64,000 bases of DNA from Hydractinia symbiolongicarpus (GCF_029227915.1 NC_079886.1:23598501-23662500), one strand, 5' to 3'; positions 24,301-34,407 are shown, counted from the first letter of the stretch. Notes: generated by a model from the sequence alone, not told the origin. Translations and numbers: made by a program.

Positions 24301-27300
24301 ATGGTAGATGACAAATTGAGTAAAATAGCTGCTTACATAGTAAATTGTTTTTTCTGAGAGTTTTTTAGACTAGCGAGTATTTTTTATTCTTTTCAAGTTG
24401 TTCACTAGTCTATCTTGAAAGTGTTTTCAGGTATATTTTCATTAAATAAGCAAACGGGTGACTCACACCTGTATTTTGGCGAAATGTGAAATTTTATTTT
24501 GCTATTTTATTTTGCTTATACAACTGTGGAGAAAATTATAAATCATTACTCATGGCTCAACTACTAACTGTGCTTCTTATTTAACAAGCTAAATTCAAAT
24601 ATTTATATGTTGAAAGTAAAATGTGTACAATGGTGGCTGACAGCAATTGATGCATTGCAGCTAAAGTAATTTTGATTTTGCTACAATGTATCATTTTTTT
24701 CTTTTTTCTTTTAGCAATGCCATGTCTTCTTCAATTCCCAAAGGGGAAAATGTGTCTTTTTATATATTTTTTTTAGAATCCAGTAACTATTGATTCCCTA
24801 GTGATTTTTTTTGCAATGCAATGGTTTCCTTTTGTATTGTAAAGTAGATATCAGATAGCATAATCATAATTATATTATCAGTAAGTTACAGCAGTTTTGC
24901 TCACATGGTATATTGAACATGTTGCAGTATGTAAGAAAAACATCAATGTGATAATGGTAATAAAGAGTGAAGTAAAAAGGATATATTGTTGAAACAAACA
25001 GAACAGTTGTAATGTTAAGAGGAATACTAAAATGTGTGTAAAATTTGCAGCAAACAGTTTGATAGATTATAAATCTCACTATATGATTTGTTATGGAAAA
25101 CAGTTTTATACATGTAAAGTTTGTAAAAAACAATACAGGAGAATTGACCACTATGAACAACACTGTCTCAAATGTACAGCTGGAGCAACTGTTAAAAAGA
25201 AATATGCAGAAAAGGTTGTTGAATTTAATATAGTTAACGACTGTGAAGATCTTCCAGATTATCAATGGCATTCAACTGAAAAATTGACGGAGAAAAAGTA
25301 TTGTATAGTATAGTTTTTATTTTTCAACTTTTTTTTTAGTAGCAGTCTGAATTTGACAAATTTTATTTTTAAGAGAACAACTGCAAATCAACAAACTCCT
25401 TAAAAATCCACAGAAAAAGTATCAACACCTTCAGCCCTCGAAATTAGCCCAAAAACGTTCGCAATGTCTGTAGAAGGCAGTGCACTAATTAACAATAGAC
25501 AATTTATTTAACATTAGCAGGCTGTTTAGTCAGAAAGTTGGATGACACATTAAGAAAGTGGATCTGAACAGCTTCGGCATTTTTTTGCCTTCGCGGAATG
25601 AAACTGCACCAGCAATTGCAACGGCAATTACCAATTGCAGACACTAATTTCGAGGGCTGCACCTTTGACACCTAATACAAGTGTGTGAGCAAATCGGTCA
25701 CAAAGTTCATGGCAAGTTAAAATGATAAGAGTTTCCTTATTTCCTTTATGCACTGGTCAACCATTAGGTCTGTCTATGTCTAGCTGGTTCTTTAATCCAC
25801 GCACAGTTTTATCAGAAGCTTTTAGAACACAATTCTTTAAAATTGTCCAAGTACTTTCAACATTTTCACTAGCAAGTTGATTGTTGCGGGCTAATTGCTG
25901 AATTTTTACAATCTACAGTCTTCCTTCTGCTGCCAGATTTTCCAATAGGACCAGTACTTTTTCTTGGTGTTAATCTTCTATTCTAGGCGATTACTAATAA
26001 GAATCAATTGGTGGTGGGGTTTACTTGTGTTGAACCAATCTTGCTGGTGAAATCATTGTGTTTATAATAGTGGTATATATTGTGTTGTGTGTAAATCAAT
26101 TGGGTATATTTGGTGTTGCGTTATTAGGAGAACTGTGAAGATAACCTACAGGTTAGTCATACACATATTGTGAGTTTAACAAATGGTAGCAGAGGAATAA
26201 AATTGCACAGTATCATAGAGAAATGTCGAAAAGTTGGGTACCACCACCATCATTGAATACAGAGTCCAGTTACAAAGACTGGAAAAAAGAAGTTCAAATA
26301 TGGCAAGCACTCACAGAACTAAAGGCGGAAAAACAAGGGCCAGCTATATTCATGGGTTTGAAAGGAAAAGCTAAAGAAGCAGTATTAGAATTGGAAATTG
26401 AACAAATCAGTGCCACAACTGGGGTAAAAGCTATTACTGACAGATTGGACAAAATTTACTTAAAGGATGAAAATCAAACTGCGTACCTGGCTTATGAAAC
26501 CTTTGAAAAATTTAAACGACCCTCTGAGATGAGCATGAATGATTACATTAGAGTTTGAACGATTATATCACAAAATCCAAGTTCACCGTATGGAACTTCC
26601 TGATGGAGTTTTGGCATACCGAGTTTTACAAAGCGCTAATCTTACACCAGAGCAGCAACAGTTGCCTAGAGCAACTATAAATGAATTACGCTATGATTCA
26701 ATGGTATTACAGTTAAAGAAAATATTTGGTGATACTGTCGCCTCATCTGTGTCAAATGATGCTGTAAAGATAGATCCTGTTTTACAGGCAAGTGCAGATT
26801 CTACGGAACAGAATTACTTCACTAAAAGAGGTGGATATCAGCGTTCAAGGTTTAAAAGAGGAAGGGCTGCAGCACCAAATCAAAGATATGGATGGAGGAA
26901 AACCAGATCCAGTAACAGAGTAATGAATCCGCCTGATGAATTTGGAAATATTTCAAAGTGCAATATTTGTCAGTCTATTTATCACTGGGCTGTGAATTGT
27001 CCCCATTCTTATGAGAATCAGGAGTTTGAAGATGTAAAAAAGGAAGAGAGTCGTTCAAAAGTTACATTTTTTTCTAAAATTAAAGAAAGTGAAATGCAAT
27101 CCCTTGTTGATGAAACTTTGTCATGTGCAGTTTTAGACTGTGGTTGTACCAAAACAGTCTGTGGTAAGAATTGGTACCAATGTTTCATTGATAATATTGA
27201 TAGTGATAAACTGCTAGAAGAGTATCCAGGTGGAACAAGATTTAAATTTGGAGATAGCAAAGCAGTTTGTTCCATAAAACGAGTAATCTTACCTGTAATC

Positions 27301-30300
27301 ATTGGTTCAAAAGAGTTTAATCTAGAAACAGAAGTTGTACCCAATGAAATACCTTTGCTTTTGAGTCAAACATCTATGAGAAAAGCAGATGCAGTTTTAG
27401 ATTTTAGCAATGATACTGTTAAAATGTTTGGAGAACGCCATCCTTTAAAATTTACCACCACAGGTCACTGTTGCATACCTTTAAACAACAACAAAATAGA
27501 CTTAGATGAAAAGAATTATGATCATTTACTTCCTCAAGTTGCCTTTGTATGCGCAAGTGAAAAATCCAAAAAAAACAAGATCGTCGAACTTCATCGTCAG
27601 TTCTGTCATCCAAGTGCTGAGAAATTAAAATCTCTTATTAAAGCATCAAATTCCTTTTTAGAGGACCAGAGTGAAATCATGAAATTAATTGATAATGTCT
27701 CACACTCTTGTAAAGTATGCCTTAAGTATAGAAAACCAAGACCACGTCCTATTGTTTGCTTACCAATTTTGTGGGAATTCAATCAGTGTGTGGCTTTAGA
27801 TTTAGTGCAACTTTCACAATCATTGTGGTTTATTCATATCATAGATACTTTCACAAGATTTTCATCTTCAAAGTTAACAAAGACAAAAGATAAAGATGTG
27901 ATAACAGACATTATCTTTGAAATTTGGTTAGCAAGATTTGGTCAACCAAGAAATTTTCTGGCTGACAATGGAGGAGAATTTATCAATAAAGTGTATGAAG
28001 AAATGTGTGAGCAATTTAACATAGAGTTTTCCACAACAGCAGCCGAAATTCCTTGGTCGAATGGGCTATGTGAGCCACACAATGGTATCATTAAGGAAAT
28101 GCTGAGTAAGATTATAGAGGATACGAAATGTACACCTAATCGAGCACTTTTCTGGGCTATTAGTGCCAAGAATTCTTTATCAAACAACAATGGATTTTCA
28201 ACAAACCAACTTGTTTTTGGTAAAAACTATGACTATCCCTGCATCCTCACTGATCAGTTACCAGCCATGAATGATACAGTTTCAAGTAAGACTGTGGCCC
28301 ATAACCTTGCTGTGATGCATGCATCACGAAGAGCATTCATAGCAGCAGAATCTTCTGAAAGAATACGTAGAGCATTGCGGCATAATGTACAGTGTTACAA
28401 TGATGTGCAGTATGTAACTGGAGATAAAGTCTTTTATAAAAGAAAAGACAGCGAAAAATGGCATAGATCAGGCACTGTAATTGTACAAGAAAATAAACAA
28501 GTACTTGTCAAGCATGGTGGAAGTTATGTAAGAGTCCACATTTGTCGGTTGCAAAAGGTAAATCAAGTAGTACATTCACAAAAACCATCACAAGACTCTG
28601 AAAAGAGCCCAGAAGTAACAACTATGCAGTTGGACAACTGGGTTTCACCGGAAGACGAAATTTTTTACATAGTTGATCTTGAAAGTAATACTACGGAAGT
28701 ACCAGTAACAGAAGCACCAGTAACTGAGAATGCGGCCATTGATACTTCACAAACCAATGGGACACCAATAGAGGAAAGATCTAATGAAACATCAAAAAGT
28801 AAAACCACAGTCAATGAAAAAAAGGCAATACCTCTATATTTCAAGGAATACCAAAGTTAAAAACCAGAATCATCTATAAGCTAACTCCAGACATTGAGTG
28901 GATTAAAGGATTAGTTCACAGCAGAGAAGTAAAGTGAGTAGAAAAGGAAAAGAAGGCAGGCAATATGACAGCTGTTTAAATGTGCAAAATGAAGACACAG
29001 GTGAAATTAATTGGGTAGATTTCAAAAGATGTGTGAGTGAATGGCAACCGGTTGTTGAAGTCAATGACACTGAAGAAGTATTATTAGCGATAAAACCAAC
29101 TATTGAAGACAAGGTCTTGAATGCAAAATTTAAAGAATTAACAAACTGGCAAGACAACAATGTTTTCTCCACTGTTGAAGACAGAAGTCAATCTACAATA
29201 TCCACAAGATGGGTAATCACAACAAAAAATATAGAGGGCAACAAAATTGTCAAAGCTCGTTTATTCATAAGAGGTTTTGAAGAAGAGGAGGTTCAAAATC
29301 TGACTAAAGACTCCACAACGTTTTCAAAAGAAAGTCTGCGAATTGTACTCACAATGTTAGCAACTAACGAATGGGAATGCCACACCTTAGATGTCAAAAC
29401 AGCATTTCTTCAAGGTAACCCGATTGATAGAGAAGTAATTATAAAGCCCCCAAAGGAAGCAAACGTAAAAGGGGTTCTTTGGAAATTGAATAAAGTAGTA
29501 TATGGCCTTGCTGATGCTTCAAGGGCTTGGTATTTACGAGTAAAGGAACAGTTAATTGGTTTGGGAATGAAAATGTCTTTATTTGATGAGGCTTTATTTT
29601 ATTGGGTTCAAGATGACTGTTGTCAAGGATTGATCGTAATACATGTTTATGATTTTCTTTGGGGAGGATCAGAAGATTTTCAAGTAAAAGTCATTGCATC
29701 CATTAGAAAAATATTTCGGGTTGGGTCTGAGAATTGCAGTAATTTTAAATATGTTGGAGTCAACATACAACAATTCAATAGTTCTATTGAGTATGACCAA
29801 AGCAAATATGTGGCAAGCATGGAACAGGTTGAGATTCAAAGCACCAAAAACAAACATCAAGAACTCTCACATGAAGAGAAATCTAAGTTTCGATGTATTT
29901 GTGGTCAATTAAATTGAGTATCTTCTCAATCAAGGCCAGATATTTCTTTTGATGTTTGTCAGTTAAGCACAAAGTTAAACCGTGCAAATGTTGGTGATGT
30001 TATGAGAGCTAATAAATTGGTAAAGAAGTTGAAATTTGATCCTAATTTTCGCCTAAAATTTTGGAAGTTGAAACCTCCATTACAATTAATCTTGTACCTG
30101 ACACCTCATTTGGAAATCTACATGACGGAAGCTCTCAAAGTGGAATTTTTAAAGGTGTTGAGAACACCATGACACCTATCACATGGCAGTCAAAAAAGAT
30201 TAAGAGAGTTGTGCGTAGCACACTTGCAGCAGAAACCTTAGCACTTGTTAATGGTATTGATGCATGTATCTGGGTGAAAAATGTAATAATGGAAATTGTG

Positions 30301-33300
30301 AAAACAGATCTAGAAGGTATCTTGTGCTACACAGATAACAAATCTTTGTATGACGCTGCATATTCAACAAAAGCTTTAGAAGATAAGCGATTAAGAGTTG
30401 ACATGGCTTCTCTCAGACAGAGCATCAATCAAAAGGAAGTTATATTGAAGTGGATTCCCACCAAACATCAGTTAGCAGATGTGTTAACAAAGCAAGGAGC
30501 AAATAGCACACTTCTACTGAATGTGCTACAAAATGGTCATGATGAGTATTAGTGACCAATCAAATGTTATGTTTTCAAAATGTTTTATTATAAAGTTTTT
30601 TTTGAGTTTTATTTTTCAGAATTTATTGCTGAAACACCACTTAGCACTTGGCATCACACAACTAAGGAGCCAAGAAAGAGTAGTCTTCGGTAACTGTTTG
30701 ATCAAGACTTGTATAGTAGAGGGCATTGGTGAAAAGCCAATTTCTCCCCAGGACCACTATACTAAGCGAGTAGGAGTCGCTATAAATTCCTCCCATAGCA
30801 GCATAAACCTGAACAACGTGCAGAAAAGAAAATAGAGGGAGATTGTTAATCTTCCATTCTAGGCGATTACTAATAAGAATCAATTGGTGGTAGGGTTTAC
30901 TTGTGTTGAACCAATCTTGCTGGTGAAATCATTGTGTTTATAATAGTGGTATATATTGTGTTGTGTGTAAATCAATTGGGTTATTTGGTGTTGCGTTATT
31001 AGGAGAACTGTGAAGATAACCTACAGGTTAGTCATACACATATTGTGAGTTTAACACTTGGTTCCCTTAACACTCCTGAAGACAATATCACAAACATTTG
31101 CTGGAAAACACACTCTTCCACTGACATAACTTTCACTTCCCTAACCACCTTGTCTGATTGTCACTCTTTCATAAAGTTGAATTTGAGAAAATTTAAGGAA
31201 GTTCAATGAAAATTTTCAAGCTTTTTTGAAATGACAGTATTTTCATAAAAAAAAATTGAGGAGATTTAATGAATTTTTCATATATTTCAAAAGAAATATT
31301 CAAGGAGATTTTACATGCAACAAGTGAAGAACAAATTATTGTTGTATCTATGCATTTTGGAATAAAAATATGTGCCAAACCAGTTTGAAAGGAAAATTGA
31401 GGAGTAAAGGGAAAATTGAGTAGATTTGAAAAAAAAGTTGTCAAAAAGGTTTCTTTTGAAGGAGAGAAAAAACATTTAAATTGAGGAAAATTTAGAAGTT
31501 TTGAGGCATAGCAACCTTTATCTAAACAATATTCTAGTCTTGTCAATCAAAAAACTGCTAGCGTGTGGCAAATCACACTACCAAAATTGCTTTTGTGTGT
31601 GATTTTAAGAGATTAACTTGCCTGCTAAATAAACTTTTTCACATGTGATATTGGTTTTACACATGCAATTGAGATCTGAAAACAGCACACCAAAGTCTAT
31701 TCAAGGCGTGTAGAGGCATGCAAGTGTTATCACAACTGCCAGAATGACAAGACTGTACCGTAAAGATCCGATTAAGCGCCCATAATTTTTTAAGCGCCCC
31801 ACTCAAATAAGCGCCCAGGTAATTTTCTGAAAGATTAATAAGGGACCATCTATAAACTGTTCTTTTAGACGATTTAATTTGTCTCAATTTTATACTGAAG
31901 ACGATTTTTTTTGAATCAGCCTAAGTTTTAAAAAAAAATGCGAGACAAAATGATTATTAACTGAAGTGAATTTCACTTCATCTATGCAGAAAGAGTATGT
32001 TTTCCCATTATACGTATGGGAAGAAAAAAAGTTGTGTTTACACTAATTTTCTGCTATTTTTACGCTGGCGTGACCTTCACTTATCCTAGAACGCGTTAGA
32101 AGTATTATAAGGGACGAAGGGAAGTGCATTTCAGCAAAAAAAATCACCTGATAAAAAGGGGCCCTTAATCGAAAACTACCTTGAGAAACTGGGCACTTAT
32201 TTGAAAATTTTACTTTCTTATATTGAGAATAAAAAAACACATATTTTATGTTTTGAACATCGTTTCTATATTACATAAATAGGGAACTTTGTATGCAATC
32301 TTTTCTAAAAAAACCCTAGAAAGACCAAACTTTATTTTTCAGGAAAAAAAACAAAATTGAAAATTACCGTTGTCTTTAATTTGTACAAAATTGGGAAAAA
32401 CTTATAAGTGCCCAGCATTTTTTAAGCAGCCCCTTGATTAAGTGCCCATGTAAAATATCCGAAAATTTATTAAGCACCCAGGGAACTTGTTTGGATCATT
32501 ACAGTATTCTGTTATATAAATTGATACTGTTGTTTGCACCATGTGTAACAATTCTTTCTCAAAAGTTTTTTTCACAACATGAAACTTTTTTTCACAACAT
32601 AAAACTTTTTTTTACACTTTTGGGTGTTTTTTATCATTTTAGTGTACATTAAAGTGATTGTACCGGGTTTTGCTTAGTTTTTTTGTTTATTAGACTAAAA
32701 TTCCAATTAAAACTACCAGCCAACTTCCATCAAGAATTTATTTTTCTAACAAGCTGACTTCCAATCAAGAATTTATTTTTCTAACAATTTACTAATTTTT
32801 TCCTGTTACATTAGCAGATTTTATAATAATTAATAAGCAGTTTTAACTTAGTCAACAAGTTTATATTATTAGGACATAACTAAGAAAACAAAATGATATA
32901 ACTCTTGACTTGTCAAATTAAAACTTATCTTTGTGCTAAATGTCATATTTGTAAAGAGACCTGCCAAATACAATGGTTTCTCAACAGAATTAACCTATAA
33001 TTATTTTCTTAAAAGCTCTCCTTACCAGTTGTTTTTGTTGAGTTAAATCTAACACTTTTTTATTTGTAATTCTGTTCTCCTTATTTAACTGCTCATTCTC
33101 CTTATCACGGATTCTTAACTTGTATATGACTTCCTCCAGTAGATGTTCTGTTTCAGCAGAATGTTTTATAAGAGAATCTTCATTTTCTCTTGTTCTGTGA
33201 AATGTTGCTTCCAAGTTGCGTAACTGCATAGTCTTCGATTGTAAATTCTTTTGAAGCTGTTCAATTTTCCGTTCTAGTATTTGCGTTTCGTTTTGTATTT

Positions 33301-33542
33301 GTTGTAATTCTGCATTCATTTTTAAATTCCTATTTTGAACTTCCAATATGTCAGATTGTCTTTGAAGATATCTCTTTTTCAAATTATTAAAAGCTACAAA
33401 AAAAGTAAAACCTTTGTTGTACTACTTCTAACATTCTGATATTTAAAAAGAAAATATGACAAAACCTACCAAATGTTAGAGCAGATGTTGACCCTGATGA
33501 AACAACTATACTTTGACATAACGTAGATTCGTAATTGGCCAT
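21319..33542 (-). CDS. Coiled-coil protein, possible TBK1-adaptor family (AZI2/TBKBP1/TANK-like)
   Basis: Coding exons are 33470-33542, 33026-33393 and 21319-22506. Donors GTAGG and GTAAGG and acceptors ending TTTTGTAG and TTGTTTCAG join in phases 1 and 0, giving 542 aa. Residues 1-24 are unstructured. Residues 25 to about 160 are a continuous coiled coil rich in Q, E, K and L. Residues 170-190 contain a proline patch (SSPPIPPRH), then a second short coil follows. The C-terminal half is serine- and asparagine-rich and probably disordered. The N-terminal segment SALTFAFNNLKKRY matches the pattern of the AZI2/TBKBP1 opening (A-L-x-x-A-[FY]-x-x-[IL]-K-[KR]-R). Residues about 264-297 (YIEKMHQMIIFLQQSLKSN and onward) resemble the TBK1-binding helix. 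Both similarities are short and judged by eye. The intron 22507-33025 holds a copia element and MITEs, and further exons inside it cannot be excluded. Confidence 0.75.
22507..23139. other. 3' portion of the long intron, with CGTCTC/CGTCTT-rich repeat text
   Basis: After the acceptor at 22507-22508 the intron is AT-rich. From about 22830 to 22960 short motifs AATTCGTCTT and AATTCGTCTC recur several times, and their inverse (GAGACGAATT) appears around 23381-23391 inside the adjoining repeat. This suggests that the repeat copied at 31841-32145 is longer on this side and has inverted subterminal motifs. Confidence 0.5.
23140..23487. repeat. MITE-like dispersed repeat, copy A
   Basis: This segment reappears in reverse orientation at 31841-32145. 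Shared landmarks are CACTCCCCTTCGTCCCTTAT, CGCCAGCGTAAAAATAGC, CTTCCCATACGTATAATGGG, GTGAAATTCACTTCAG and the end GTAGATGGTCCCT. It has no coding potential. The near-palindromic GAAGTGAAATTCACTTC block is at its centre. The family is not one I can name. Confidence 0.82.
23488..25024. other. Intronic AT-rich sequence without recognised features
   Basis: Located inside the long intron of the coiled-coil gene. No conserved exon, repeat copy or RNA gene is evident. Pyrimidine-rich runs occur near 23700-24070 but do not resolve into a known element. Confidence 0.45.
25025..25313 (+). pseudogene. C2H2 zinc-finger relic
   Basis: The frame beginning near 25032 encodes FYTCKVCKKQYRRIDHYEQH, which fits a C2H2 finger (C-x2-C, then H). 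Just upstream a shifted frame reads CKICSKQF, the start of a preceding finger that now sits one base out of register. The tail is acidic and ends at 25313. It lies on the plus strand inside the intron of a minus-strand gene, just upstream of the copia insertion. It probably derives from a transposon-borne or retroposed zinc-finger gene. No splice context was found. Confidence 0.55.
25314..25967. other. Intronic sequence left of the copia insertion
   Basis: No gene. Segments around 25430-25460 and 25590-25660 contain inverted copies of GCCCTCGAAATTAG, so a short element with inverted ends (about 25433-25658) may lie here. The last five bases before the LTR (CTTGG) are the target duplication. 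Confidence 0.45.
25433..25658. repeat. Possible small MITE with inverted ends
   Basis: The sequence CAGCCCTCGAAATTAG near 25433-25448 is matched in inverse orientation by CTAATTTCGAGGGCTG at about 25643-25658. The interior is non-coding. The roughly 225-bp size fits a MITE. No target duplication was confirmed. Confidence 0.65.
25968..26181 (+). repeat. 5' LTR of the copia element
   Basis: The 214-bp direct repeat begins TGTTAATCTT and ends GAGTTTAACA. It pairs with 30844-31056. The promoter and polyadenylation functions of the element should reside here, but no clear TATA box can be singled out in this AT-rich text. Confidence 0.95.
26184..26195 (+). other. Primer binding site for initiator tRNA-Met
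   Basis: TGGTAGCAGAGG, two bases after the 5' LTR, is complementary to the 3' end of metazoan initiator tRNA-Met including CCA. This is the usual primer of Ty1/copia elements. Confidence 0.9.
26223..26999 (+). pseudogene. Copia gag region, frameshifted
   Basis: The ATG at 26223 follows the primer site by 27 bases. The first frame reaches a stop at 26558, and the downstream frame, already open from 26539, continues without interruption, so a small deletion near 26548-26555 breaks the gag. The product is a UBN2-like copia capsid domain followed by a basic R/G-rich stretch. It ends with a zinc knuckle near 26960-27001 of the form C-x2-C-x4-H-x4-C (CNICQSIYHWAVNC), which binds RNA. The defect should prevent capsid assembly from this copy. 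Confidence 0.88.
27000..28860 (+). pseudogene. Copia protease and integrase region of pol
   Basis: The frame that started in gag continues through an aspartic protease with active-site text LDCGCTKTVCG. Copia proteases normally have LDSG here, so the second position is altered. The integrase zinc domain follows, with H-x4-H (HRQFCH) and C-x2-C (CKVC), then the catalytic core with aspartates in VALDLVQ and LADNGGEF and glutamate in NGLCEPHNG, so D-D-E is intact. The frame stops at 28860. A run of T, E, P and V residues forms the linker. The next pol segment resumes in another frame. Confidence 0.9.
28934..29917 (+). pseudogene. Copia reverse transcriptase region with altered catalytic motif
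   Basis: The RVT_2 domain of copia runs from about 29120. It contains ISTRWVITTK, the palm motif LDVKTAFLQGN with its catalytic aspartate, and VYGLADASRAW. The normal V-D-D at the polymerase active site reads HVYDFLWGG, so the first of the paired aspartates is tyrosine (TAT instead of GAT). The frame ends at a TGA at 29915-29917 in the position of a conserved tryptophan, directly before SSQSRPDISFDV. Loss of the catalytic aspartate alone should abolish polymerase activity. Confidence 0.9.
29918..30552 (+). pseudogene. Copia RNase H region
   Basis: After the stop the same frame continues to about 30060, then the RNase H domain is in another frame up to a stop at 30552. Visible motifs are ITWQSKKIKRVVRSTLAAET, where the glutamate of AAET is catalytic, YTDNKSL with a catalytic aspartate, and the C-terminal KWIPTKHQLADVLTK. 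The first RNase H strand has suffered an internal deletion: the text between the DTSFGNL block and the ITWQSK block is shorter than normal. About 280 bp of non-coding sequence then leads to the 3' LTR. Confidence 0.88.
30832..30843 (+). other. Polypurine tract of the copia element
   Basis: The purine-rich run AATAGAGGGAGA immediately precedes the 3' LTR, where plus-strand DNA synthesis of LTR elements is primed. Confidence 0.75.
30844..31056 (+). repeat. 3' LTR of the copia element
   Basis: The 213-bp copy of the 5' LTR. Differences are T to C near the start (CTTCC against CTTCT), G to A in the GGTGGTAGGG block, and a short indel in CAATTGGGTTATTT. The few differences point to a young insertion. 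Confidence 0.95.
31062..31770. other. Intronic sequence with recurring TTGAGGA motifs
   Basis: From about 31190 to 31510 the motif AAAATTGAGGAG and close variants recur irregularly, suggesting an old repetitive stretch. The long minus-strand frame over it (31193-31546) reflects low stop-codon density in this composition and has no protein motif. Confidence 0.4.
31771..32485. mobile_element. DNA transposon with iterated AAGCGCCC termini, interrupted by another MITE
   Basis: The left end carries TTAAGCGCCC, TAAGCGCCCC and ATAAGCGCCCA within 50 bp. The right end (about 32406-32485) carries GTGCCCAGC, TTAAGCAGCCCC, TTAAGTGCCCA and TTAAGCACCCA in the same sense, with decay. Iterated short motifs at both ends are typical of Tigger/pogo-like or related elements whose transposase binds repeated sites. 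There is no coding remnant. The element is split at about 31840 by the copy B repeat and resumes at about 32155 with GGCCCTTAATCG. Confidence 0.6.
31841..32145. repeat. MITE-like dispersed repeat, copy B (nested)
   Basis: This is the reverse complement of 23140-23487 with moderate divergence. It begins AGGGACCATCTATAAA and ends around GAAGTGCATTTCAGC. It interrupts the element with AAGCGCCC termini, so it is the younger of the two insertions. Confidence 0.82.
32555..32790. repeat. Two short direct repeats
   Basis: TTTTTTTCACAACAT occurs twice at about 32567-32600. A longer unit containing CAAGAATTTATTTTTCTAAC occurs twice at about 32731-32786, with a spacing of about 36 bp. Both are simple intronic tandem duplications. 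Confidence 0.7.
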
Positions 33543-33800
33543 TAATTATAACAGTTACAGTGTGTGCATTTTCTGAAATATTAAATATCCAATATGCTAA
33601 TTCACCTAATCATCTAAAAGTAAATAAAAAACATGTCAAGGCATTCACACTTAGCATCATTTATTAAATGAATTTTAAATATTTTCTGTCCTTCTCAAGA
33701 TAGTTATCCTTAAAGATTTTCATCTGACCTTCATCATTACTGTTGATATAATACAAATTATTCGTAAAAATCATAAATACTTGGCATCTTGGAAACTTAC
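33543..33800 (-). promoter_or_regulatory. 5' leader of the coiled-coil gene, with an intron and a 5-codon upstream ORF
   Basis: On the minus strand a good donor GTAAGT lies at 33795-33800 and an acceptor TATTTCAG ends at 33573, so a 5' UTR intron of about 228 bp is likely. Between the acceptor and the start codon at 33540-33542 lies a tiny upstream ORF (33555-33569: ATG, three codons, stop). It could lower translation of the main frame. The promoter would lie above 33801, where I see no clear TATA box. Confidence 0.5.
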
Positions 33801-34378
33801 GTAATATTAGGCCTCACCAGGAAGAAAAATGATGCTGCGTGGCAGTTCGCACACTAAAATTAATTTTAAAATATTTTGGTGAGCGATGTTCGCACATCAA
33901 GAAATGTTATGGCATGTGGTGGTGTCTAATTTTATTATTTTCTACATCTGTTATTTTTTCATGCTGGAGACAAGTGGGGGACGAAATTAGTGTAAATGTT
34001 GGTGTACATTAGGGTTCTGTACTTAGTCGGTTGTTGCTTGTTTTAGCCTTAGAACTGCTGTCAATGAAGTTCAGAACTCCCATGAACAACCTCTAAACAT
34101 CTAAAGTCATCATTAGTAGCATTAAGGTCACCTTGTAGTTTGATAGTGGCCTTGTAGAGTTTGCAGGAAAGAGATTGATAGTTCAGACTTGGGTAAGCAT
34201 TGGGTACATAAGAAGCGCTGTGGTATTGGAGGAAGGTTAAGAGCTGACATTCAGTTTGTATGCAAAGTTTTGCAGCTTTTCTTGAGATGTTTTTACTTTT
34301 GTTTGTGTCAACATCATATTTAAGGCTCTGGTCTTGTTTTGTAGCAAAATTATTTCTGAAACATCCCAATTCGTAACG
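33801..34378. other. Upstream region of the coiled-coil gene, with an unassigned minus-strand frame
   Basis: A 124-codon minus-strand frame spans 34061-34435 but starts in the microsatellite and LINE tail. Its downstream part (VHGSSELH) is not a motif I know. The stretch between 33801 and 34060 probably contains the first exon or promoter of the gene starting at 33542. Confidence 0.4.
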
Positions 34379-34407
34379 TAATAATAATAATAATAATAAT
34401 AATAAAT
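34378..34407. repeat. (ATA)n microsatellite, LINE tail
   Basis: About nine uninterrupted ATA units lie next to the end of LINE copy 1. The second LINE copy has the same but shorter tail near 47745. Confidence 0.9.

Larger units (their letters stand above)
25968..31056 (+). mobile_element. Complete Ty1/copia LTR retrotransposon, recently inserted but defective
   Basis: The 5' LTR (25968-26181) and 3' LTR (30844-31056) differ at only about two substitutions and one short indel. Both run from TGTTAATC to TTTAACA. The 5-bp target duplication CTTGG flanks the element at 25963-25967 and 31057-31061. A primer site for initiator tRNA-Met and a purine tract are present. The internal region has gag, protease, integrase, reverse transcriptase and RNase H in copia order. 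The coding frame is broken by several frameshifts and one stop. The element lies antisense to the host coiled-coil gene, inside its long intron. Confidence 0.95.

Noticed and set aside
24870-25271. 133-codon minus-strand frame
   Set aside because: It is the antisense of the C2H2 zinc-finger relic and is rich in C, F and I, as expected for a shadow.
27018-27344. 108-codon minus-strand frame inside the copia element
   Set aside because: Shadow of the protease region on the opposite strand.
31193-31546. 117-codon minus-strand frame rich in F, S and L
   Set aside because: Produced by a repetitive TTGAGGA-type stretch; no protein features.
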